Made by a program: the position numbers and the translations under genes
Source: an uncultured Collinsella sp.
GTDB taxonomy: Bacteria; Actinomycetota; Coriobacteriia; Coriobacteriales; Coriobacteriaceae
Length of the DNA: 13,109 nucleotides
Reading direction: 5' to 3'
Assembly: GCA_958372035.1 (NCBI GenBank)
Contig: CATXML010000019.1
Span: 1 to 13,109 of the forward strand
The notes under the pieces: model-generated
What the model was told of the DNA's origin: nothing
The model's input: only the letters and a program-made list of their open reading frames with translations
The model's database searches: none
Shown: positions 4,612 through 10,091 of the stretch, piece by piece
Layout of the letters: each line of letters opens with the position of its first letter
How positions within the stretch are numbered: position 1 is the first letter of the stretch

Positions 4612-5970
4612 ATGGCAGCACCCGAGCAGCTGTTCAACGTTCGTGAACGCAAGCGTTTTGAGCGCCACGACATTTGGGAGCGCATCGCCGAGAACGGCAC
4701 GATTTCCGCCGCCGTCATGGTCATCGCCGCCATCGCCGCCGTTATCTGCGCCAATACCGATGCCTACGAGGCCATCCATCACTTTTTGGAGACCCCGCTG
4801 TATGTGGGTCTGGGGCATTTGACGGCTGGCCTCACCGTTGAGCTTTTCGTCAACGACTTCCTCATGGCGATTTTCTTTTTGTTGGTGGGCATTGAGCTTA
4901 AGTACGAGATGACGGTCGGCGAGCTCAAGAATCCACGTCAGGCCATGCTTCCCATGCTGGCGGCCGTGGGCGGCGTCGTCGTTCCCGCCTGCATCTACCT
5001 GATCTTTAACCATGCCGGCGCCCGCAACGGTTGGGCCATCCCCATGGCAACCGATATTGCCTTTGCGCTGGGCGTGCTGTCGCTTTTGGGCAATCGCGTG
5101 CCCAACGGCGTGCGCGTGTTCTTCTCGACGCTCGCCATCGCCGACGACCTCATCTCCATCGCCGCCATCGCCATCTTCTACGGTCAGAGCCCCAATCCGT
5201 TTTGGTTGGGCGCCGCCGCGCTTGTGACCTGCGCACTCGTGTGGCTCAACAAGACGCAGCATTACCGCCTTGCCCCGTATTCGGTATTGGGTCTGCTGTT
5301 GTGGTTCTGCATGTTCAAGAGCGGCGTACATGCCACGCTTGCTGGTGTCATCCTGGCCTTCACCATTCCGGCCAAGTGCGGCGTCAAGCTCGATAGTCTC
5401 ACCGATTGGCTGGGCGAGTGCCTGCCGCTGCTCGATGACCGCTACGACGACGAGGCACACATCCTGGGCCAGCATGACTTTACCGTCTCGACCACCAAGG
5501 TTGAGCGCGTCATGCACCGCGTGACCCCGCCGCTCATCCGCATGGAGCGTCTGATCTCCACGCCGGTCAACTTTGTGATCCTGCCGATCTTTGCGTTCGT
5601 GAACGCACAGGTTCGCCTGGTGGGCGTGGATATGAGCACGTTGCTCACCGACCCGGTGACGCTCGGCGTGTACTTTGGCATGCTGCTGGGCAAGCCGATC
5701 GGCATCTTTGGCATGACGTTCGCCTTGGTCAAGCTCAAGGCCTGCGAGCTGCCGCGCAATGTCAACTGGCACATGATTGCCGGTGTGGGCATTCTGGGCG
5801 GCATCGGCTTTACCATGTCGATTCTCATCAGCGGCCTTGCCTTCCCGACGGCCCAGTTTGAGGTTCTGGCTGCCAAGGCCGCCATTCTTGCCGGTTCGGT
5901 CACCGCTGCCGTGCTCGGCATGATCTACATGAGCGTGGTCTGCAAGCATCCCGCGCCCAAGGACGAGTAA
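4612..5970 (+). CDS. nhaA: Na+/H+ antiporter NhaA
   Basis: Integral membrane antiporter exchanging cytoplasmic Na+ for external protons, giving pH and sodium homeostasis. It has 452 residues, against about 390 in E. coli NhaA. The key ion-binding residues are present: D148 (MATDIAFALG) corresponds to E. coli D133, and D178-D179 (LAIADDLISI) to D163-D164. K361 in LLGKPIGI corresponds to K300. The C-terminal GVGILGGIGFTMSILIS signature is intact. About a dozen hydrophobic segments are evident between residues 30 and 445. The extra length lies mainly in a charged linker at about 255-315, containing DDRYDDEAH, which is much shorter in the E. coli protein. The first 25 residues are charged and cytoplasmic. 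The ATG follows GAAAGGAG with spacing 6. It is monocistronic, with a structured leader and a strong terminator. Confidence 0.96.
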   Translation: MAAPEQLFNVRERKRFERHDIWERIAENGTISAAVMVIAAIAAVICANTDAYEAIHHFLETPLYVGLGHLTAGLTVELFVNDFLMAIFFLLVGIELKYEMTVGELKNPRQAMLPMLAAVGGVVVPACIYLIFNHAGARNGWAIPMATDIAFALGVLSLLGNRVPNGVRVFFSTLAIADDLISIAAIAIFYGQSPNPFWLGAAALVTCALVWLNKTQHYRLAPYSVLGLLLWFCMFKSGVHATLAGVILAFTIPAKCGVKLDSLTDWLGECLPLLDDRYDDEAHILGQHDFTVSTTKVERVMHRVTPPLIRMERLISTPVNFVILPIFAFVNAQVRLVGVDMSTLLTDPVTLGVYFGMLLGKPIGIFGMTFALVKLKACELPRNVNWHMIAGVGILGGIGFTMSILISGLAFPTAQFEVLAAKAAILAGSVTAAVLGMIYMSVVCKHPAPKDE

Positions 5971-5987
5971 GGGCACATACAAGTTTG

Positions 5988-6025
5988 AAAACGCCGCCTG
6001 TGAACACCATCACAGGCGGCGTTTT
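5988..6025. terminator. 16-bp perfect-stem terminator after nhaA
   Basis: AAAACGCCGCCTGTGA (5988-6003) pairs perfectly with TCACAGGCGGCGTTTT (6010-6025) around ACACCA. The A-run/T-run symmetry makes it bidirectional, so it can also stop transcripts of the convergent small gene on the minus strand. Confidence 0.95.
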
Positions 6026-6077
6026 AGTCATTGGGGTCATATGGTTGACTAGTCATTTAAGTCTGTCCCCAATGACT
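6026..6077. repeat. Hairpin element 3: nested palindrome with CTGTCCCC loop
   Basis: The outer arms AGTCATTGGGG (6026-6036) and CCCCAATGACT (6067-6077) form an 11-bp perfect inverted repeat. Inside lie TGACTAGTCA (6046-6055), a perfect palindrome, and a third copy of the arm, AGTCATT (6051-6057), which pairs with AATGACT (6071-6077) around TAAGTCTGTCCCC. The opposite hairpin read on the minus strand has a loop ending ATGACCCC. The element begins on the base right after the nhaA terminator and ends 4 bp before the stop codon of the convergent small gene. Confidence 0.65.
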
Positions 6078-6081
6078 AGGT

Positions 6082-6336
6082 TTATTCCACCGTTCCGTAG
6101 ACGGCGCCCCACCCGTGGGCGGCCAAGGCGGAGTTGAGCTGGTCGCAAAGTGACTGGCGGTCGTAATAGCCGGGCGGTAGCAGGTTGACGATTTCCATGA
6201 GATCGGGCGCCAGGTCCAAGATTTCGGCCTGTACGATCAGATCCAGGCGGTCGATGGCGTGGCGGTCGTAAAACAGTCCGTCGACCAGGCGCTGCAGGTC
6301 GCCGAATTCCTCGGCCTGAAACGATCCGTACTCCAT
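6082..6336 (-). CDS. Small protein of unknown function (84 aa)
   Basis: I do not recognise this protein. From the chosen start it has 84 residues, is acidic and probably helical, with no membrane segment or cysteine pair (one Cys only). Its middle, AEILDLAPDLMEIVNLLPPG, followed by YYDRQSLCDQLNSALAAHGW, looks like two helices around a PPGYY turn. This faintly resembles small DUF2795-like folds, but that is only an impression. The start is decided by a strong SD: on the minus strand AAGGAGG lies 4 bases before the ATG at 6336, while the longer frame opening at 6387 has no SD. Codon use matches its neighbours, and the frame is more protein-like than the overlapping arginine-rich alternative. 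It is divergent from the aminotransferase and convergent with nhaA. Confidence 0.7.
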   Translation of the reverse strand: MEYGSFQAEEFGDLQRLVDGLFYDRHAIDRLDLIVQAEILDLAPDLMEIVNLLPPGYYDRQSLCDQLNSALAAHGWGAVYGTVE

Positions 6337-6418
6337 AGTGCCTCCTTGGGCGCCCCACGCCGGCATGCGCGGCGATTCGTAATTCATTGCGATGAACTTA
6401 ATCTATCACGGCTTCATA

Positions 6419-6461
6419 ACGTTGCGACGATGGCGGTCTATACTTAGACGAACTGCAACGT
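6419..6461 (+). promoter_or_regulatory. Promoter region of the aminotransferase with two nested palindromes
   Basis: TATACT (6439-6444) is a good -10 box about 41 bases before the ATG. It overlaps GTCTA (6436-6440) / TAGAC (6445-6449), a short perfect palindrome with a 4-base centre. A wider 7-bp inverted repeat, ACGTTGC (6419-6425) and GCAACGT (6455-6461), is centred on position 6440, inside the -10. Both layouts suit operator sites that would block RNA polymerase. The regulator is unknown, and no convincing -35 is seen. Confidence 0.4.
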
Positions 6462-6485
6462 ACCGCTTCGCGAAAGGTCGCACCC

Positions 6486-7790
6486 ATGCAGACGATCTAC
6501 CAGAAGATGGAAACCACCGAACTCGATGCCGCCATCGAGGCGCTCAAAACCGAGGTCGCCGAGGTCAAGGCCAAGGGCCTGGCGCTCGATATGGCCCGCG
6601 GCAAGCCGTCGCCCTCCCAGGTGGACATTTCTCGCCCCATGCTCGATATCCTCAATGCCGATGCCGATCTGCACGACGGCAATGTCGACTGCTCCAACTA
6701 CGGTTGCTTCGAGGGCATTCCCTCGGCACGCAAGCTAGCGGGGGAGTTCCTGGGCTGCCCCGCCGAGCAGACGCTCGTGCTGGGTTCGTCGAGCCTTTTG
6801 ATCGAGCATGACATTGCCGGCATGTTCTGGCGCTGTGGCTCGTGCGGCAGCGAGCCCTGGGACGCCTACGAGGCCGCGCACGACGGCAAGAAGGTCAAGT
6901 TCCTGTGCCCTGTTCCCGGCTACGATCGCCACTTTGGCATCACCGCCGACTTGGGCATCGAGAACGTCCCCGTCGCGATGACCGACAACGGCCCCGACAT
7001 GGACGAGATCGAGCGCCTGGTTGCCGCCGACGATTCCATCAAGGGTATCTGGTGCGTTCCCAAGTATTCCAACCCCACGGGCATCACCTTTAGCGAGGAC
7101 ACTGTGCGCCGCCTGGTCGAGATGCCCACGGCCGCGCCCGATTTCCGCATCTTCTGGGACAACGCCTACTGCGTGCACGACCTGTACGACGAGACCGACG
7201 AGCTCGCCAACATCTTTGACCTCGCTCGCGCGGCGGGCACCGAGGATCGCGTGGTGGCATTCGCCTCGACGTCAAAGATCACCTTCCCGGGCGCCGGCAT
7301 CGGCTTTATCGGTGCGAGCCCCGCGGTCATCGCCGAGTTCTCCAAGTGCCTGAAGGCCGGCCTCATCAGCGCCGACAAGCTCAACCAGCTGCGTCACGTG
7401 CGCTTCCTTCCCACCATCGAGGCGGTCAAGGAGCACATGAAAAAGCATGCCGAGTTCCTGCGCCCGCGCTTTGAGGCCGTCGAGCGCAAGCTCACCGAGG
7501 GCTTGGGCGACACGGGCTGTGCCACCTGGACGCACCCCCGCGGCGGCTACTTTGTGAGCTTCGATGGTCCCGAGGGCTCGGCCCAGAAGGTCGCCGCGCT
7601 TTGCGCCGACCTGGGCGTCAAGCTCACGCCGGCCGGTGCTACCTGGCCCTATGGCAAGGACCCGCGCGACACCAACATCCGCATCGCGCCGAGCTATCCC
7701 ACGGTCGAGGACCTGGAGGCTGCGCTCGATGTGCTGGTGCTGGCCGTTAAGCTTGTCGCTGCCGAGCTTGCGCGTGCCGAGCGCGCCTAA
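6486..7790 (+). CDS. PLP-dependent aspartate aminotransferase (Corynebacterium AspT type)
   Basis: Class I fold aminotransferase of 434 residues, in the Aminotran_MocR-like group to which the Corynebacterium glutamicum aspartate aminotransferase belongs. It likely transfers the amino group between aspartate and 2-oxoglutarate in the cytoplasm. Group hallmarks are LDMARGKPSPSQ (34-45), PVPGYDRHFGIT (142-153), YSNPTG with N196, D225 and Y228 in FWDNAYCVHDLYD, the PLP-binding lysine K264 in STSKITFPGAG, and the substrate carboxylate arginine R399 in NIRIAPSYP. No DNA-binding domain is present, so it is an enzyme and not a MocR regulator. The ATG follows GAAAGG (6472-6477) with spacing 8. Another amino-acid transaminase specificity is possible, but the family resemblance is strong along the whole length. 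Confidence 0.9.
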   Translation: MQTIYQKMETTELDAAIEALKTEVAEVKAKGLALDMARGKPSPSQVDISRPMLDILNADADLHDGNVDCSNYGCFEGIPSARKLAGEFLGCPAEQTLVLGSSSLLIEHDIAGMFWRCGSCGSEPWDAYEAAHDGKKVKFLCPVPGYDRHFGITADLGIENVPVAMTDNGPDMDEIERLVAADDSIKGIWCVPKYSNPTGITFSEDTVRRLVEMPTAAPDFRIFWDNAYCVHDLYDETDELANIFDLARAAGTEDRVVAFASTSKITFPGAGIGFIGASPAVIAEFSKCLKAGLISADKLNQLRHVRFLPTIEAVKEHMKKHAEFLRPRFEAVERKLTEGLGDTGCATWTHPRGGYFVSFDGPEGSAQKVAALCADLGVKLTPAGATWPYGKDPRDTNIRIAPSYPTVEDLEAALDVLVLAVKLVAAELARAERA

Positions 7791-7804
7791 CGCGCGGCTT
7801 CCCG

Positions 7805-7810
7805 TACTAT
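7805..7810 (+). promoter_or_regulatory. Possible -10 box for the STAS gene
   Basis: TACTAT in CGTACTATCC lies 37 bases before the ATG, giving a leader of about 25 nt. It suggests the STAS gene has its own start in addition to any read-through from the aminotransferase, whose stop codon is 51 bp upstream. Confidence 0.3.
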
Positions 7811-7841
7811 CCGCACTTTCGATACGTAAAGGAGCGTATAC

Positions 7842-8156
7842 ATGGATTTGGGTATTTCCACCAACCCCACGCCAGAGCTCTACACCATTAAGGTCACCGG
7901 CGAGATTGATATTTCTAACGCCGATAGCCTGCGCAATGCCATCGACCTGGCGCTCGAGCAGCCCACTGAGGCCGTTGAGCTCGATTTTGCCCAGGTGAGC
8001 TACATCGATTCGACGGGCATTGGCGTGCTCGTGGGCGCCGCGCACCACGCGGTCGACCACGGTAAGCGCTTTAGCTGCACCAATGTGCAGCCTCCGGTGA
8101 TGCGCGTGGTTCAGCTGTTGGGTGTCGACCAGGAGATTTCGATCACCGCTGCATAA
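7842..8156 (+). CDS. STAS-domain anti-sigma factor antagonist (SpoIIAA/RsbV-like)
   Basis: A single STAS domain fills this 104-residue cytoplasmic protein. The order is typical: strand TIKVTGEIDISNA (15-27), a helix with DSLRNAIDLAL, strand AVELDFAQVSYIDSTGIGVLVGA, and a late MRVVQLLGVDQEI segment. S57 in DSTGIG is the residue that partner kinases phosphorylate in SpoIIAA and RsbV; the unphosphorylated form binds an anti-sigma kinase and frees the sigma factor. No RsbW/SpoIIAB-like kinase, phosphatase or sigma gene is beside it, so the partner must be elsewhere or the protein acts in a different switch. The start is supported by AAAGGAG (7828-7834), spacing 7. It lies 51 bp after the aminotransferase on the same strand. 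Confidence 0.9.
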   Translation: MDLGISTNPTPELYTIKVTGEIDISNADSLRNAIDLALEQPTEAVELDFAQVSYIDSTGIGVLVGAAHHAVDHGKRFSCTNVQPPVMRVVQLLGVDQEISITAA

Positions 8157-8200
8157 TCTTGGCCCCCAAAAGGGCGTGCCGTTTGGTATATGTTTGTGAT

Positions 8201-8234
8201 GCGCTCGGACGTTTTGGCGTCCGGGCGCTATACT
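8201..8234 (+). promoter_or_regulatory. Promoter of the tat operon with a large palindrome against the -10
   Basis: GCGC-T-CGGACG (8201-8211) mirrors CGTCCG-G-GCGC (8218-8228) around TTTTGG: ten pairs with one T/G pair. The -10 box TATACT (8229-8234) begins on the next base, so the palindrome covers the -35 and spacer. It may be an operator or supercoiling-sensitive cruciform. It may also be a poor terminator for the STAS gene, but no T-run follows. Confidence 0.45.
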
Positions 8235-8277
8235 TGACCGAATGAATAGACGAGTTCCGGCCGAATGGCGCGGTGCG

Positions 8278-8304
8278 GGCTCGACTCACATCGAGCCTTG
8301 GAGG
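8278..8304 (+). promoter_or_regulatory. Leader hairpin just before the tat operon ribosome-binding site
   Basis: GGCTCGA (8278-8284) pairs perfectly with TCGAGCC (8291-8297) around CTCACA. The SD GGAGG (8300-8304) follows after 2 bases, then the GTG start 5 bases later. The layout resembles the hairpin against the nhaA SD. Confidence 0.4.
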
Positions 8305-8309
8305 TATGT

Positions 8310-8882
8310 GTGTTTGGTATTGGAGAGGGTGAGCTCGCGATCATCGTGGTCTTCGGCTTTTTGCTGTTTGGCCCGGATAAGCTCCCGCAGATGGGCCGTA
8401 CGATCGGCCGTGCCATCCGTCAGTTCCGCGAGACGCAGGAAAAGATGACGGCCGTTGTTCAGTCCGAGATTATTGATCCGGTAAGCGAGGCTGCGTCGGC
8501 GCCGGTCAAGCCCAAGAAGGCCGCTGCGACCGACGACGATTCCGATGCGGACGAGGAAGCCGCCGAGACGGCTGCGCCAGCAAAGAAGGAGACCTTCGCC
8601 GAGCGCCGTGCCCGCCTTGCTGCCGAGAAGGCTGCAAGCGAGGGTGCCGCTGAGGGCGAGGCCGCTGCCGAGGAGGCCGAGAGTGCAGAGCCCGCCGCCG
8701 CTGTCGAGCCCGAGCCTGCTGCAGAGCCCGAGCCCGAGCCCGAGCCGGCAGAGCCCACGACGGCCGACCTCTACGCCCGTCGTCCCCGCAAGCGCAAGGC
8801 CGTCGTCGACCAGCTCGCTCGCGAGCTCGAGGCCGAGGACGACACTGCTGCCGCCGACGCCTCGAAGGGAGGCGATGAGTAA
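8310..8882 (+). CDS. Twin-arginine translocase subunit, TatA/TatB family (TatB-like)
   Basis: Small subunit of the Tat system, which exports folded, often cofactor-bearing proteins across the cytoplasmic membrane. It has 190 residues from the GTG at 8310, chosen because GGAGG lies 5 bases upstream and the MFGIGEGEL start fits the family; an upstream in-frame ATG at 8265 has no SD and adds a soluble tail before the membrane helix. One membrane helix spans about residues 5-21, then an FGPDKLP hinge, then an amphipathic helix (GRTIGRAIRQFRETQEKM). E8 and the GP pair are TatB features; the glycine-rich start of the amphipathic helix is TatA-like. The tail (60-190) is unusually long, rich in Ala, Glu and Pro, with EPEP repeats and a basic RRPRKRK patch near 158-163. 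Its last base is the first base of tatC (TAATG). Confidence 0.9.
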   Translation: MFGIGEGELAIIVVFGFLLFGPDKLPQMGRTIGRAIRQFRETQEKMTAVVQSEIIDPVSEAASAPVKPKKAAATDDDSDADEEAAETAAPAKKETFAERRARLAAEKAASEGAAEGEAAAEEAESAEPAAAVEPEPAAEPEPEPEPAEPTTADLYARRPRKRKAVVDQLARELEAEDDTAAADASKGGDE

Positions 8883-9673
8883 TGCCTATCGGACCTGCGC
8901 GCATGCCGCTCTTCGATCACCTGGGAGAGCTCCGTCGCCGCTTGACCATCGTGGTCGTGTCGGTATTTGCCGCAGCCATCGTGCTGTATTTCGCCACGCC
9001 CGTGGTGCTCGACATCCTGGAAGACCCCATCCGCTCCTTTGTGCCGGACGGTAAGTTCTACATCACCACCACGCTCGGCGGCTTTGGCCTGCGCTTCTCG
9101 CTGGCCATCAAGATGGCCGTGGTCATGTGCACGCCCATGATCATCTGGCAGATCCTGGCATTTTTCCTGCCGGCGCTGCGTCCCAACGAGCGCAAATGGG
9201 TCGTGCCCACGGTGCTCGCCTCGACGGTGCTGTTCTTCCTGGGCGCTATCTTCTGCTACTTCATCATTATCCCGGCAGGCTTTGAGTGGCTCATCGGCGA
9301 GACCTCGGCCGTTGCTACGGCGCTGCCCGATCTGGAGAACTACGTTAACATGGAGCTGCTCTTTATGATCGGCTTTGGTGTGGCGTTTGAGCTGCCGCTC
9401 ATCATCTTCTACCTGTCTGTTTTCCACATCGTGTCCTACGCAGCCTTCCGCAGCGCCTGGCGCTACGTGTACGTAGGCCTGCTCGTGGGTTCGGCTGTGA
9501 TCACGCCCGACGGCTCGCCCGTCACCCTGGGCCTCATGTACGGCGCCCTGCTCTCGCTCTACGAGATCTCGCTCGCCATCGCCCGCGTGGTCATCACCGC
9601 GCGCGAGGGCAAGGAGGGCCTGTTCGTGAGCCGTCTGGACCTGTTCTCGGACGATGAGGACGACGAGGAGTAA
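8882..9673 (+). CDS. tatC: Sec-independent (Tat) translocase subunit TatC
   Basis: The signal-peptide receptor of the Tat translocase, with 263 residues and six predicted membrane segments between about residues 22 and 240. The conserved N-terminal cytoplasmic motif MPLFDHLGELRRRL (8-21) carries the essential glutamate region that contacts twin-arginine signals. The first cytoplasmic loop has FFLPALRPNERKW. The C-terminus is short and very acidic (DDEDDEE). The start overlaps the stop of the tatA/B gene by one base (TAATG), indicating translational coupling; GGGAGG lies 9 bases upstream. A second ATG at 8903 would also leave the domain intact. hypA follows after 6 bp, so tat and hyp genes are probably one transcript. 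Confidence 0.96.
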   Translation: MPIGPARMPLFDHLGELRRRLTIVVVSVFAAAIVLYFATPVVLDILEDPIRSFVPDGKFYITTTLGGFGLRFSLAIKMAVVMCTPMIIWQILAFFLPALRPNERKWVVPTVLASTVLFFLGAIFCYFIIIPAGFEWLIGETSAVATALPDLENYVNMELLFMIGFGVAFELPLIIFYLSVFHIVSYAAFRSAWRYVYVGLLVGSAVITPDGSPVTLGLMYGALLSLYEISLAIARVVITAREGKEGLFVSRLDLFSDDEDDEE

Positions 9674-9679
9674 ATCGGT

Positions 9680-10036
9680 ATGCACGAGGTTGGCATTGTC
9701 AACGGCATACTCGATACAGTGATTCGCGCGGCGCGTGGGGCGGGGGCCTCGCGCGCCGTTTTGGTGACGCTGCGTATCGGGGATATGACCGAGGTCGTGC
9801 GCGAGGCGCTCGACTTTGCGTGGGAGACGTTTCGCGACGAGGACCCGCTCACGCGCGGCTGCGAGCTTGCCGTGGAGGAAGTCCATCCACAAAGCGAGTG
9901 CCTGGACTGCGGCGAGGTCTTTGAGCACGACCGCTTTCATTGCCGCTGCCCCCAATGTGGCGGCGCCAACGTGCGCCTGCTGCACGGCCGCGAGCTCGAC
10001 ATCGCGAGTATCGAAATCGAAACCCCCGACGATTAG
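9680..10036 (+). CDS. hypA: Hydrogenase nickel incorporation protein HypA
   Basis: Nickel metallochaperone that works with HypB to insert nickel into NiFe hydrogenase (and in some bacteria urease). It has 118 residues, the normal length. The N-terminal MHE gives the nickel ligand H2 with E3. The zinc site is formed by C74 and C77 (SECLDCG) and C90 and C93 (CRCPQCGG), with an extra cysteine at C88. The rest shows the typical GDMTEV and REALDFAWE stretches. The ATG lies 6 bp after the tatC stop codon, and its likely SD, GAGGAG (9665-9670), is inside the end of tatC. No hydrogenase structural gene is in the window. Confidence 0.95.
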   Translation: MHEVGIVNGILDTVIRAARGAGASRAVLVTLRIGDMTEVVREALDFAWETFRDEDPLTRGCELAVEEVHPQSECLDCGEVFEHDRFHCRCPQCGGANVRLLHGRELDIASIEIETPDD

Positions 10037-10060
10037 CCCGCCAGCCATCTGGTGATGGGG

Positions 10061-10066
10061 TATAAA
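10061..10066 (+). promoter_or_regulatory. Possible internal -10 box upstream of hypB
   Basis: TATAAA in GGGGTATAAAGGGG lies 31 bases before the hypB ATG, in the 55-bp gap after hypA. It stands out in GC-rich DNA, but no -35 is evident. Read-through from the tat-hypA genes remains likely. Confidence 0.25.
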
Positions 10067-10091
10067 GGGGCCAAAGTAAGGAGTGCCGAGC

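Noticed and set aside
4327..5982. 551-codon minus-strand frame opposite nhaA
   Set aside because: Antisense to NhaA with its intact ion-binding residues; the product is rich in His, Gly, Asp and Arg without recognisable motifs.
6053..6358. Alternative minus-strand frame overlapping the 84-aa gene
   Set aside because: Extremely Arg/Gly/Pro-rich, has no SD at its start and runs into the palindromic element; the other frame has the good SD and a protein-like composition.
6486..7790. MocR-type transcription regulator
   Set aside because: There is no N-terminal winged-helix domain; the whole length matches the enzyme family with K264 and the other PLP residues present.
8700..8760. GAGCCC/GAGCCT tandem repeat as a possible mobile or regulatory repeat
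   Set aside because: It is in frame and encodes the Glu-Pro repeat of the Tat subunit tail, so coding repetition explains it.
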